64,000 bases of DNA, taken from Cupriavidus lacunae (GTDB lineage: Bacteria; Pseudomonadota; Gammaproteobacteria; Burkholderiales; Burkholderiaceae). Made by a program: the position numbers and the translations under genes. The notes beneath the pieces were generated by a model. That model searched no databases and was not told where the DNA came from. It saw only the letters and a list, made by a program, of their open reading frames with translations. Shown here piece after piece: positions 49,236-59,806 of the stretch. The stretch is from the NCBI RefSeq assembly GCF_003353055.1, contig NZ_QKWJ01000012.1, positions 24,362-88,361 on the forward strand, written 5' to 3'. Each line of letters starts with the position of its first letter. The stretch's first letter is position 1.

Positions 49236-49604
49236 CTAGCCCTTCGTGAAAATTTCCAGGAAGTGCTTGCTTGGATCCTCGAAGTAGATCCTGCGGCCGC
49301 CATCGTCCGTATTGACCTCGCCGGGGCGGCGGCGGTAGGGGTCGGCCCAGTACGTCAGGTTGCGCGCGCGGATGCGGGCAAAGCCCTGGTCGAATTCGGC
49401 GTCGCTGACCAGGAAGGCATAGTGCTGCAGGGCCACATCGCCTTCGGCGTCCATGAAGTCCAGGGTGACATCGTTGTCGAGCCGTACCCCGAGAAACGGC
49501 CCGAAAGGCTCGGCCGGGGGGCGTCCGAGGACTTCGCAGAAGAAGTCCGCGGATGCCTTCTTGTCATGAGAGAAGACGATGGTGTGGTTGAGCTGGATGG
49601 CCAT
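49236..49604 (-). CDS. Glyoxalase/VOC-fold protein
   Basis: A 122-residue VOC-family protein: IQLNHTIVFSHDKKASADFF, then FLGVRLDNDVTLDFMDAEGD, ending with GGRRIYFEDPSKHFLEIFT, which supplies the typical second metal-ligand pair (His/Glu). It is 53 bp after the tetR gene on the same strand and probably in its transcript. The substrate is unknown; extradiol dioxygenases and glyoxalases share the fold. Confidence 0.87.
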   Translation of the reverse strand: MAIQLNHTIVFSHDKKASADFFCEVLGRPPAEPFGPFLGVRLDNDVTLDFMDAEGDVALQHYAFLVSDAEFDQGFARIRARNLTYWADPYRRRPGEVNTDDGGRRIYFEDPSKHFLEIFTKG

Positions 49605-49657
49605 GTCGCAATCTCCGGTACATGGGTTTGCGCCCGCCGCCCAGGATGGCCGGGCGG

Positions 49658-50353
49658 TCAGGCGCCTTCGACCTTCCTCAGCGCCGCGCCGACTTCTCCA
49701 TAGAAGGCCCGCAGCTTTTCCGCCTCGACATTCACCGGCAGCAATGCGGGCCACAGCAAGGCCACCATGTCGCTGGCGGTCTTGTCGATATCGACTTCCC
49801 GCTCGCGTGCGATCGCATCCCAGAGGATATGCTCCATCGGCCCGAGAATGGCCGAGCGCATCAGGCTCAGCGGCAGGTCGTCGCGAATCTCGCCGTTTTC
49901 CCTTCCGCGCGCCAGCAGGTCCATCAGCGGGGCCGTATAGCGGCGTTGCAGCGGCACGAACACCTCGCCCAGGTCTGGCCCCTTGGCCCGGCCTTCCGAC
50001 AGCACCAGGGCGCAAAGGCCGGTCCCCTGGATCAGGAACAACTGCAGGTGCGTCTTCACATAGAACGCCAGTTGCGCCCTGGCGCTCTGGCCGCGAGGCA
50101 TGCCCTGCTCGAAGGTGTCGATGATCTCGTCGTACCAATCCTCGATCACCCGCACGCAAAGCGCGCGCTTGCCATGGAAGTACGTGAAGACCGTTGCCTC
50201 GGACACGCCCAGGCGTTGGGCAATCTCGGTGGTCGTGGCTCTTTCGTAGCCCAGTTCGGCGAACACCTCGCGGCTGACGCGCAGGATATCCCGGATGCGC
50301 TGTTCCGCCTTGGCGCCGGCCGGTACGCGGCGAGGGGTGGTGATCTCTTCCAT
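49658..50353 (-). CDS. TetR-family regulator of the adjacent acyl-CoA/leucine cluster
   Basis: A 231-residue TetR protein (from ATG 50353). The DNA-binding domain is clear: AEQRIRDILRVSREVFAELG, then TTTEIAQRLGVSEATVFTYF. The C-terminal domain is unremarkable. A GTG at 50461 has a far better ribosome site (AAAAGGAG, 6 bases away) and would add 36 disordered residues. Two matching palindromes lie between it and the acyl-CoA synthetase gene. TetR regulators called LiuQ control leucine/isovalerate catabolism in some beta-proteobacteria, so this is a good candidate. Confidence 0.88.
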   Translation of the reverse strand: MEEITTPRRVPAGAKAEQRIRDILRVSREVFAELGYERATTTEIAQRLGVSEATVFTYFHGKRALCVRVIEDWYDEIIDTFEQGMPRGQSARAQLAFYVKTHLQLFLIQGTGLCALVLSEGRAKGPDLGEVFVPLQRRYTAPLMDLLARGRENGEIRDDLPLSLMRSAILGPMEHILWDAIAREREVDIDKTASDMVALLWPALLPVNVEAEKLRAFYGEVGAALRKVEGA

Positions 50354-50484
50354 GTGTCTGAGCCCAGCTAGCGGAAACGCGGAATTATAGGCCGCGCCCG
50401 ATTGGCCGCGGCGCCGGGGGGGGTCGGCTGCCGAGGCTGCGTGCGCGCTCAATGTGCTCACATGGTACTCCTTTTGATGCGGAG

Positions 50485-50499
50485 TTGAGTAATACTCAA
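50485..50499. promoter_or_regulatory. Palindrome TTGAGTA-A-TACTCAA, candidate TetR operator 1
   Basis: A perfect 7-bp inverted repeat with one central base. It lies 24 bp upstream of the GTG alternative start of tetR. It shares TTGAG...CTCAA with the second site. Confidence 0.7.
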
Positions 50500-50646
50500 A
50501 TACCTGTTGAATTTTCCTCGGCCGCCGTATACCTTTCCATCAATCAGCTGAGGTGCCAATAGAGTGAGTCGTAGGTCTGGCAGAGTCAGCGCGGTGTTTG
50601 GGGGTAAACCCCAGATCTGATTTGGAATCCAGCGGTATTCGAGAAA

Positions 50647-50661
50647 TTGAGCTAAGCTCAA
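50647..50661. promoter_or_regulatory. Palindrome TTGAGCT-A-AGCTCAA, candidate TetR operator 2
   Basis: A perfect 7-bp inverted repeat with one central base, 41 bp before the acyl-CoA synthetase start codon. Its outer five bases match site 1, giving a shared motif TTGAGnnAnnCTCAA. Confidence 0.72.
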
Positions 50662-50702
50662 GAAACATCGAACGCGAAACACGACGAGCTTTGGAGACAA
50701 GT

Positions 50703-52427
<1,725 letters not shown>

Positions 52428-52471
52428 TCGCGCTGACTGCACACAACCAACAACCGACTCCCGAGGCCCAT

Positions 52472-54079
52472 ATGGCGGCAATAGAAACTAAGCTGAACGC
52501 GCGCTCCGAGACGTTCAGGACGAATGCGCAGGCAATGCAGGCACTGGTTGCCGACCTGGAAGCCAGGATCGCCGCGCTGGCCGAAGGCGGCGGCGAGGCG
52601 GCCCGCGACAAGCACCTGTCGCGCGGCAAGCTGCTGCCGCGCGAGCGCGTGCAGCAACTCCTCGATCCGGGCACGCCGTTCCTGGAGCTGTCGCAGCTGG
52701 CCGCGTACGACATGTACGACAATGCCGCGCCCGGCGCGGGCATCATCACCGGCATCGGCCGCGTGGCCGGGCAGGAATGCGTGATCGTCTGCAACGATGC
52801 CACCGTCAAGGGCGGCACCTACTACCCGATGACGGTCAAGAAGCATGTGCGCGCGCAGGAGATCGCCGAGGAGAACAACCTGCCGTGCATCTACCTGGTG
52901 GATTCCGGCGGCGCCAACCTGCCCAACCAGGACGACGTGTTCCCCGACCGCGACCACTTCGGCCGCATCTTCTACAACCAGGCCAACCTGTCCAAGCAGG
53001 GCATTCCGCAGATCGCGGTGGTGATGGGCTCTTGCACCGCGGGCGGCGCCTACGTGCCGGCGATGAGCGACGAGTCCATCATCGTCAAGAACCAGGGCAC
53101 CATCTTCCTGGGCGGCCCGCCGCTGGTGAAGGCTGCCACCGGCGAGGAAGTCAGCGCCGAGGACCTGGGCGGCGCCGACGTGCATACGCGCCTGTCGGGC
53201 GTGGCCGACTACTTCGCGCAGAACGACCACCATGCGCTGAGCCTGGCGCGCAATATCGTGCAGCACCTGAACCGCCGCAAGCCGGACCAGATTCGCCTGC
53301 ACGAGCCGGTCGAGCCGCTGTACCCGGTGGAAGAACTGTACGGCGTGATCCCGAACGACACGCGCAAGCCCTATGACGTGCGCGAGGTGATCGCGCGCCT
53401 GGTCGATGGTTCCGAGTTCGACGAGTTCAAGGCGCGCTACGGCACCACGCTGGTCTGCGGTTTCGCGCGCATCTGGGGCTACCCGGTCGGCATCGTCGCC
53501 AACAACGGCATCCTGTTCTCCGAATCGGCACTGAAGGGCGCGCACTTCATCGAGCTGTGCTGCCAGCGCAAGATCCCGCTGGTGTTCCTGCAGAACATCA
53601 CCGGCTTCATGGTGGGCCGCAAGTACGAGAATGAAGGCATCGCCCGCAACGGCGCCAAGATGGTGACCGCGGTGGCCACCGCGCAGGTGCCCAAGTTCAC
53701 GGTGATCATCGGCGGCTCGTTCGGCGCGGGCAACTACGGCATGTGCGGGCGCGCGTATTCGCCGCGCTTCCTGTGGATGTGGCCGAATGCGCGCATCTCG
53801 GTGATGGGCGGCGAGCAGGCGGCCAGTGTGCTGGCCACGGTGCGCCGCGATGGCATCGAGGGCAAGGGCGGCGAGTGGAGCGCAGAAGAGGAAGACGCCT
53901 TCAAGCAGCCGATCCGCGACCAGTACGAACACCAGGGGCATCCGTACTACGCCAGCGCACGCTTGTGGGACGACGGCGTGATTGACCCGGCGCAGACACG
54001 CACGGTGCTGGGGCTGGGTCTTTCGGCCAGCCTCAATGCGCCGATCGACGACATGAAGTTCGGCGTGTTCCGCATGTAA
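52472..54079 (+). CDS. liuB: Methylcrotonyl-CoA carboxylase, carboxyltransferase (beta) subunit
   Basis: A 535-residue carboxyltransferase with the two crotonase-like halves of acyl-CoA carboxylases ([22 protein letters not shown], then [20 protein letters not shown], and [20 protein letters not shown]). Length and layout match MCC beta. It takes CO2 from the biotinyl domain of the alpha subunit and adds it to 3-methylcrotonyl-CoA, a leucine intermediate. The HMG-CoA lyase gene downstream supports this over geranyl- or propionyl-CoA carboxylase. It starts 44 bp after the synthetase. Confidence 0.92.
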   Translation: MAAIETKLNARSETFRTNAQAMQALVADLEARIAALAEGGGEAARDKHLSRGKLLPRERVQQLLDPGTPFLELSQLAAYDMYDNAAPGAGIITGIGRVAGQECVIVCNDATVKGGTYYPMTVKKHVRAQEIAEENNLPCIYLVDSGGANLPNQDDVFPDRDHFGRIFYNQANLSKQGIPQIAVVMGSCTAGGAYVPAMSDESIIVKNQGTIFLGGPPLVKAATGEEVSAEDLGGADVHTRLSGVADYFAQNDHHALSLARNIVQHLNRRKPDQIRLHEPVEPLYPVEELYGVIPNDTRKPYDVREVIARLVDGSEFDEFKARYGTTLVCGFARIWGYPVGIVANNGILFSESALKGAHFIELCCQRKIPLVFLQNITGFMVGRKYENEGIARNGAKMVTAVATAQVPKFTVIIGGSFGAGNYGMCGRAYSPRFLWMWPNARISVMGGEQAASVLATVRRDGIEGKGGEWSAEEEDAFKQPIRDQYEHQGHPYYASARLWDDGVIDPAQTRTVLGLGLSASLNAPIDDMKFGVFRM

Positions 54080-54152
54080 GGCTGCCAGCCTGCAAGGCAG
54101 CACCCAGAATCGTTTTCACGAACGCTCCCCCCGAGGAGCGAAAGGCGAAGTC

Positions 54153-56168
54153 ATGTTCAACAAAGTACTGATCGCAAACCGTGGCGAAATCGCTTGCCGC
54201 GTGGCCGCCACCTGCCGCCGGCTCGGCATCCGCACCGTCGCGGTGTACTCGGATGCCGACGCCGATGCACGCCACGTCGCCTTCTGCGACGAGGCCGTGC
54301 ATATCGGCGGCGCGGCCGCGCGCGACAGCTACCTGCGCGCGGACCACATCATCGAGATGGCGAAGGAGGCCGGCGCCCAGGCCATCCACCCGGGCTACGG
54401 CTTCCTGTCCGAGAACGAAGCCTTTGCCGAGGCCTGCGCCGCGGCGGGGCTGGTCTTCATCGGCCCGCCCGCGTCGGCCATCCACGCGATGGGCAGCAAG
54501 AGCGCGGCCAAGCAGTTGATGGAGAAAGCCGCGGTGCCGCTGGTGCCGGGCTACCACGGCGAGGACCAGGATCCGGCGCTGCTGCGCCGCGAGGCCGACC
54601 GCATCGGCTACCCGGTGCTGCTCAAGGCCAGCGCGGGCGGCGGCGGCAAGGGCATGCGCGTGGTCGAGTCGGGTGACGGCTTCGAGGCCGCGCTGGCCGC
54701 GGTCAAGCGCGAGGCGTCGGCCAGCTTCGGCGACGACAAGGTGCTGGTGGAGAAGTACCTGACGCGCCCGCGCCATATCGAGATCCAGGTGTTTGCCGAT
54801 ACCCACGGCAACTGTGTCTACCTGTTCGAGCGCGACTGTTCGGTGCAGCGCCGCCACCAGAAGGTGCTGGAAGAAGCCCCGGCACCGGGCATGACCGAGG
54901 AGCGCCGCCGCGCCATGGGCGAAGCGGCCGTTGCCGCGGCCAAGGCGGTCGGCTATGTCGGCGCCGGCACGGTCGAGTTCATCGCCAACCAGGACGGCTC
55001 GTTCTATTTCATGGAGATGAACACGCGCCTGCAGGTAGAGCACCCGGTCACCGAGATGATCACCGGGCAGGACCTCGTCGAATGGCAGTTGCGCGTGGCC
55101 GCAGGCGAAGCGCTGCCGCTCACGCAGGAGCAACTGCGCATCGACGGCCATGCGCTGGAAGCGCGCATCTACGCCGAGAATCCCGACAAGCAGTTCCTGC
55201 CGTCCACCGGCACGCTGCGCTTCCTGCGCACGCCGCCGGCGGTGCAGTTCATGCGCGGTGACGATGCACACGGCCCGGCCGGTATCCGCATCGATGCCGG
55301 CGTGCGCGAGGGCGACACCATCAGCCCGTTCTACGACCCGATGATCGCCAAGCTGATCGTGTGGGGCAAGGACCGCGACGAGGCGCTGGCGCGCATGCGC
55401 CAGGCGCTGGCGGCCTACCACGTGGTGGGGTTGTCGACCAATGTGGCCTTCCTGCAGCGGCTGGTGTCGTCACAAGCCTTCCGCACCGCCGATCTCGACA
55501 CCGGGCTGATCGAGCGCAACGAGAAGGTCCTGTTCCCGCCGCCGGCGCCGGTCGGCATGGAGATCATCGCGCTGGCGGTGGCGGCGCTGCTGGACCGCGA
55601 GAACAAGGAACGCCGCATCGACGCCGCCGACCAGCATTCGCCGTGGACCCGTGGCGGGGCGTGGCGGTTGAACGGCGGTGCGTCACGCACGCTGCAGTTT
55701 GCCTATGGCGATCAGGTGCTGGGCGTGACGCTGAACACCAATGAACGCGGCAGCACGCTGACTTACGCCGACCAGGCCGCTCCTTTCACTGCTGCCTGCC
55801 AGGCCGACGACATCCGCATCGACCTTGGCACCCGGCGCGTGCATGGACAGGTGCATGCGGAAGCCGACGAGTTCCATGTCTTCCATGCCGGCCGCCATGT
55901 CGCACTGACCTGGCTCGACCCGCTGGCCCACGCCGGCGAAGCCGAAGGCGAGGGCGGCAAGCTCACCGCGCCGATGCCGGGAAAGGTCATCGCCGTGATG
56001 GTCGAAGCCGGCAGCGCCGTGACGCGCGGCGCGCCGCTGCTGGTGATGGAGGCGATGAAGATGGAGCACACCATCTGTGCGCCGGCCGACGGCGTCGTCA
56101 GCGAAGTGCTGTACGGCATCGGCGAACAAGTGACAGAGGGTGCCCAGCTGCTGGCGTTCAACGCCTGA
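54153..56168 (+). CDS. liuD: Methylcrotonyl-CoA carboxylase, biotin carboxylase/biotin carrier (alpha) subunit
   Basis: A 671-residue protein. The biotin carboxylase part (1-450) opens MFNKVLIANRGEIACRV and has the ATP-grasp loop KASAGGGGKGMRVVES and EMNTRLQVEHPVTEM. A linker and the BT-like domain follow, then the biotin carrier with VMEAMKMEH (Lys about 636) near the C-terminus. It carboxylates its biotin with bicarbonate and ATP. The pair with the beta gene, 73 bp upstream, is clear. GAGGAG precedes the ATG. Confidence 0.94.
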   Translation: MFNKVLIANRGEIACRVAATCRRLGIRTVAVYSDADADARHVAFCDEAVHIGGAAARDSYLRADHIIEMAKEAGAQAIHPGYGFLSENEAFAEACAAAGLVFIGPPASAIHAMGSKSAAKQLMEKAAVPLVPGYHGEDQDPALLRREADRIGYPVLLKASAGGGGKGMRVVESGDGFEAALAAVKREASASFGDDKVLVEKYLTRPRHIEIQVFADTHGNCVYLFERDCSVQRRHQKVLEEAPAPGMTEERRRAMGEAAVAAAKAVGYVGAGTVEFIANQDGSFYFMEMNTRLQVEHPVTEMITGQDLVEWQLRVAAGEALPLTQEQLRIDGHALEARIYAENPDKQFLPSTGTLRFLRTPPAVQFMRGDDAHGPAGIRIDAGVREGDTISPFYDPMIAKLIVWGKDRDEALARMRQALAAYHVVGLSTNVAFLQRLVSSQAFRTADLDTGLIERNEKVLFPPPAPVGMEIIALAVAALLDRENKERRIDAADQHSPWTRGGAWRLNGGASRTLQFAYGDQVLGVTLNTNERGSTLTYADQAAPFTAACQADDIRIDLGTRRVHGQVHAEADEFHVFHAGRHVALTWLDPLAHAGEAEGEGGKLTAPMPGKVIAVMVEAGSAVTRGAPLLVMEAMKMEHTICAPADGVVSEVLYGIGEQVTEGAQLLAFNA

Positions 56169-56190
56169 CACGCTGTCAAGGAGGCGCAAT

Positions 56191-57051
56191 ATGCATGCGG
56201 ATTTCGTCAAGGTCGTCGAGGTCGGTCCCCGCGACGGCTTGCAGAACGAAAAGATCCTGGTGCCGACCGGGATCAAGGTGGCCCTGATCGACCAGCTCTC
56301 CGACGCCGGATTCGTGAACATCGAGGCAGCGTCGTTCGTGTCGCCCAAATGGGTGCCGCAGATGGCCGACGGGGCGCAGGTGATGGCTGGCATCCGCCGG
56401 CGCCCCGGGGCCCTGTACTCGGCGCTGACGCCGAACATGAAGGGTCTCGAGGCCGCGCTGGCCGCTGGCGTCGACGAGGTCGTGATCTTCGGCGCCGCGA
56501 GCGAGGCGTTCTCGCAGAAGAACATCAATTGCTCGATTGCCGAGTCGATGGCTCGCTTCGCGCCGGTGGCCGCGGCCGCGAAGGCGCATGGCTTGCGCCT
56601 GCGTGCCAGCGTGTCCTGTGCGCTGGGATGTCCCTACCAGGGGGAGGTTCCTGTCAGCGCGGTGGCGGAGGTGGTGCGCGGCATGCGCGAACTGGGCTGC
56701 GACGAGATCGATATCGCGGACACGATCGGCGTAGGCACGCCGGAGCGGGTGAGGGAGGTGATGCGCGCTGCCTCGACGGAATTCCCTATGGAAGCGTTGT
56801 CAGGGCATTTCCACGATACCTATGGCCATGCGCTGGCGAACGTCGTCGCGAGTCTCGAGGCCGGCATCCGTATCTTCCACTCGTCAGTCGCCGGTCTGGG
56901 CGGCTGCCCCTACGCCGAAGGGGCAACCGGGAACGTGGCGACAGAGTCGCTGCTCAGGCTGCTGCAGGACATGGGTCTTGAGACCGGCATTGACCTGGGC
57001 AAGGTCGCGGTTGCCGCGCAGTTTGTCTCGGAAGCGGTAGGCAAGCGCTGA
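56191..57051 (+). CDS. liuE: Hydroxymethylglutaryl-CoA lyase
   Basis: A 286-residue TIM-barrel lyase that splits HMG-CoA to acetyl-CoA and acetoacetate, the last step of leucine breakdown. Motifs: VEVGPRDGLQNEK (metal and catalytic Arg/Asp), ALTPNMKGLEAAL, SGHFHDTYGHALANV (metal His pair) and GLGGCPYAEGATGNVATE (catalytic Cys about 240). AAGGAGG precedes ATG 56191; it is 22 bp after the carboxylase. The operon lacks isovaleryl-CoA dehydrogenase and methylglutaconyl-CoA hydratase genes in this window. Confidence 0.93.
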   Translation: MHADFVKVVEVGPRDGLQNEKILVPTGIKVALIDQLSDAGFVNIEAASFVSPKWVPQMADGAQVMAGIRRRPGALYSALTPNMKGLEAALAAGVDEVVIFGAASEAFSQKNINCSIAESMARFAPVAAAAKAHGLRLRASVSCALGCPYQGEVPVSAVAEVVRGMRELGCDEIDIADTIGVGTPERVREVMRAASTEFPMEALSGHFHDTYGHALANVVASLEAGIRIFHSSVAGLGGCPYAEGATGNVATESLLRLLQDMGLETGIDLGKVAVAAQFVSEAVGKR

Positions 57052-57110
57052 ATCCGCATCATGCGTGCAGAACCCCGGTGCATGCCGGCCGGCAAGGCAT
57101 CAGGGGGCCT

Positions 57111-57677
57111 TCAACGCCCAAACCGTCCAACCAGGCTCTGGGCCTCCAGGGCATGCCCCTTGAGCGCCGCCATCAGTTCGTCGCGCGTCATGCCCGGAGG
57201 CAGGTTCGGGTCCAGATCCGTCGCGATGACCGTCATGACGTAATGGTGGGGCGTCTCTCCAGTTGGCGCGCAGGGACCGCGGTACGCTGCCGCGCCAAGT
57301 ACGTTCTTGCCGACCGTGATGCCAGGCCCGTCCGCCTTGCCTTCGCCTTCCTTCAGCTGGCCGCGATTCGCGGCAATGTTGTAGGCGACCCAGTGCGAGA
57401 CCCCGAGACCGGCGTTGCCGTCCATGTCATACATCAGGATGGCGACGGACTTCGCGCCCGCGGGAAGCTTTGACCACGAGACCTGCGGCGACACGCCCTT
57501 GCCACCGCAGGGCTTCTGGTCGCCGCCAGCGCCATCATGCGCGTACGGCGCAGCGATCGTGGCGCCGTCGGTGTACGAAGTGGACGACACCTGCATGCCG
57601 GCGGCGCAGGCGTTGCCGATGAACAGACACATCAACGCCCCGGCTACCGGAGCGGAAACTGCGCTAGCGATCTTCAT
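57111..57677 (-). CDS. YbhB/YbcL-type PEBP (Raf kinase inhibitor-like) protein, exported
   Basis: A 188-residue phosphatidylethanolamine-binding-protein fold: MQVSSTSYTDGATIAAPYAH, GVSPQVSWSKLPAGAKSVAI, MYDMDGNAGLGVSHWVAYNI, and CAPTGETPHHYVMTVIATDL. A signal peptide ends about CAA (residue 26). Bacterial members are usually periplasmic or cytosolic with unknown roles; some bind small ligands. It is convergent with the HMG-CoA lyase operon and separated from the siderophore genes by 131 bp. Confidence 0.9.
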   Translation of the reverse strand: MKIASAVSAPVAGALMCLFIGNACAAGMQVSSTSYTDGATIAAPYAHDGAGGDQKPCGGKGVSPQVSWSKLPAGAKSVAILMYDMDGNAGLGVSHWVAYNIAANRGQLKEGEGKADGPGITVGKNVLGAAAYRGPCAPTGETPHHYVMTVIATDLDPNLPPGMTRDELMAALKGHALEAQSLVGRFGR

Positions 57678-57808
57678 TCGAGTTCTCCAGGAATGCAGTC
57701 AGCGGAACAAAGACTGGGAGGTCCCCCTGACCGGCTGTTGGCGCTTGCAGATAATGCACCAATTTTCATGACTCCGGAAGATCGGGCGCCCGAACGGCGT
57801 CGGCTATC

Positions 57809-59011
57809 TCACCCGCCCACCACGGTACCCACAAACACCCGCTCCGGATGCGGATGGCTGAGAAAGTCGTGGTGCGAGATATGCCAGCCGTAGGCCCCCG
57901 CCAGCATGAAGACGATGCGGTCGCCGACCCTCACGCGCGGTACCGTCACCTCCTGTGCGAGGACGTCTTTCGGCGTGCAAAGCTCGCCGCAGATCGTGAG
58001 CTTCGCATCCGTGAGTTCCGGGCGGGCAAACTGGTAAGGCCACGTGTCGTTCGGCACGACAATGAACGGATGATTGTGCTGCCACGACACTGGCAGCCGG
58101 AAATGATGCGTGCCGCCGCGCACGATGGCGAAGTGCTTGCCGTGATTGTGCTTGAGGTCGATGACTTCGGCCACGTAGGATCCGCAATCGGCACTGATGA
58201 AACGGCCGCATTCCAGCACGATGCGGCAGCCGGGCCGCCGTTCCTGCAGCAGTTGCGCCAGCCCAGCGCAGAAGCGCGGCCAGTCGAAGGTGCGGTCGGG
58301 ATCGGCGTAGTCGATGCCGATGCCGCCGCCGACGTTCAGCCATTCCAGCGTCATCCCGTGCTCGTCCCGGCATTGCTGCGCCAGCGCAATGTGGCGTGAG
58401 ACCAGCGCCAGATGATGGTCGGCATCGAGACTGTTGGAGCCCGCATGCAGGTGCAGCCCGACCACGCGCACGCCGGGCAGGTCGCGGGCCAGCGCGATCA
58501 CGGCGGGTAGTTCCGCCTGGTCGATGCCGAACTGCGTGGGGCGCCCGCCCATCTGCAGCGTGGCGCCAGGGAGGCCGTAGGCCGGATTGACGCGCAGCAG
58601 CACGTCGGCACGGCGGTCCATGCGTTGGGAGATGCGGTCCAGCCGGCGCAGCTGCAGCGCGCTTTCCACGTGGATCAGCCGCACGCCAAGGCGCAGCGCG
58701 CCCTCCAGTTCGTCGTCGGTCTTGCCGGGGCCACCGAAGACGACCGGCACGTCGGCGTCGACGGCGCGCACGCGTTCGATTTCGCCCAGCGACGCGACTT
58801 CGAAGCCAGTCATTGCGCCCAGCAGCGCGCGCAGCACCGGCTCATCGCTGTTCGCCTTGATCGCGTAGTAAAGATCGCAGTCCCCGGGCAAGGTGGAGAC
58901 CAGGCCTGCTGCGCGCGAGCGCAAGTGGTTCAGGTCATAGAGATACGCGCACGCAGGTCCCTTGCGTGGATCGAGTTCATCCAGGTAACGGGTAATGATT
59001 TGCGGGTTCAT
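57809..59011 (-). CDS. sbnH: SbnH-like PLP-dependent decarboxylase (staphyloferrin B pathway)
   Basis: A 400-residue fold-type III decarboxylase (ornithine/diaminopimelate type). PLP lysine in YYAIKANSD (Lys52), the glycine loop WLNVGGGIGIDY, and catalytic Cys region GELCTPKDVLA. In staphyloferrin B assembly SbnH decarboxylates citryl-diaminopropionate. It is last of the minus-strand order and starts 18 bp after the aldolase-like gene. Gene order matches sbnD-E-F-G-H, which is the main support; by itself it could be another amino-acid decarboxylase. Confidence 0.85.
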   Translation of the reverse strand: MNPQIITRYLDELDPRKGPACAYLYDLNHLRSRAAGLVSTLPGDCDLYYAIKANSDEPVLRALLGAMTGFEVASLGEIERVRAVDADVPVVFGGPGKTDDELEGALRLGVRLIHVESALQLRRLDRISQRMDRRADVLLRVNPAYGLPGATLQMGGRPTQFGIDQAELPAVIALARDLPGVRVVGLHLHAGSNSLDADHHLALVSRHIALAQQCRDEHGMTLEWLNVGGGIGIDYADPDRTFDWPRFCAGLAQLLQERRPGCRIVLECGRFISADCGSYVAEVIDLKHNHGKHFAIVRGGTHHFRLPVSWQHNHPFIVVPNDTWPYQFARPELTDAKLTICGELCTPKDVLAQEVTVPRVRVGDRIVFMLAGAYGWHISHHDFLSHPHPERVFVGTVVGG

Positions 59012-59029
59012 GTTGTGGCGGGGGCGGCT

Positions 59030-59806
59030 TTATGTCGATGACTGGGAATGGGAGTGCAGGTGCGCGGCCATGGCCCGGCGCGCGATGCCGCGGTCGTCGC
59101 CGAGCACCAGCATGCGGGCGCCTTGCCGGCGCCGCTGCGCGGCGTCCTCCGGGGTGCGCGGCAGCGCGCAGAAGTGCTTGCGGTGCCGGCTCGCGGCAGC
59201 GGCAATGCGCGCCACGGCATCCTGCACCAGCGGATGACGCGTCTGCCATGGCACGCCCAGCGATTGCGAGAGGTCTGCGGCACCTTCGAGCAGCACGTCG
59301 ATCCCGGGTACCGCGGCGATGTCGTCGAGCGCATTGAGCGCCGCGCCATCTTCGATCATCGCCACGACCAGGGTATCGGCACTGGCTGCGGCGGTGGCCG
59401 CGGCAAGGTCGTCGCGGCCGAATGCGCTATGCCAGGTGGCGTTCAGCCCGCGCTCGCCGGGCAGCTGCGGGTGCTGGGCGTAGTGGCAGAGCCGGGCCGC
59501 CAGCTGTGCCTGCGTCACGCCGCCGATGCGTGGGAAGACAATGCCTTCGGCACCGGCGTCCAGCGCCGGCGCCACCTGGTGCGGCGCCCCCACGCGCACC
59601 AGTGCCGCAATGCTGCTGGCGCGGGCCGCCAGCAACATTGCGTTGAGCTGTGCGCCATCGATCAGCGTATGTTCCAGGTCGATCACCACGAAGTCATAGC
59701 CGGCGGCGGCGACCAGTTCGACGGTCAGTGCGGCGGGCGTCGAACAGAAGAGGCCGTGGACCGGGCGGGCGTCCGGATCCGACAAACGTGCTTTCAGCGA
59801 CCTCAT
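59030..59806 (-). CDS. sbnG: SbnG-like citrate synthase of the HpcH/HpaI aldolase fold
   Basis: A 258-residue HpcH/HpaI-fold protein: GLFCSTPAALTVELVAAAGY, VVIDLEHTLIDGAQLN, and DAGAEGIVFPRIGG. SbnG makes citrate from oxaloacetate and acetyl-CoA for siderophore use in Staphylococcus. It starts with an ATGA overlap with the upstream NIS synthetase and is 18 bp from sbnH. A generic aldolase is the alternative; the block context favours SbnG. Confidence 0.85.
   Translation of the reverse strand: MRSLKARLSDPDARPVHGLFCSTPAALTVELVAAAGYDFVVIDLEHTLIDGAQLNAMLLAARASSIAALVRVGAPHQVAPALDAGAEGIVFPRIGGVTQAQLAARLCHYAQHPQLPGERGLNATWHSAFGRDDLAAATAAASADTLVVAMIEDGAALNALDDIAAVPGIDVLLEGAADLSQSLGVPWQTRHPLVQDAVARIAAAASRHRKHFCALPRTPEDAAQRRRQGARMLVLGDDRGIARRAMAAHLHSHSQSST

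Noticed and set aside
50384..50389. TATAAT on the minus strand as the tetR promoter
   Set aside because: No -35 hexamer at 16-18 bp upstream; it falls inside the longer GTG-started frame, so it is only suggestive.
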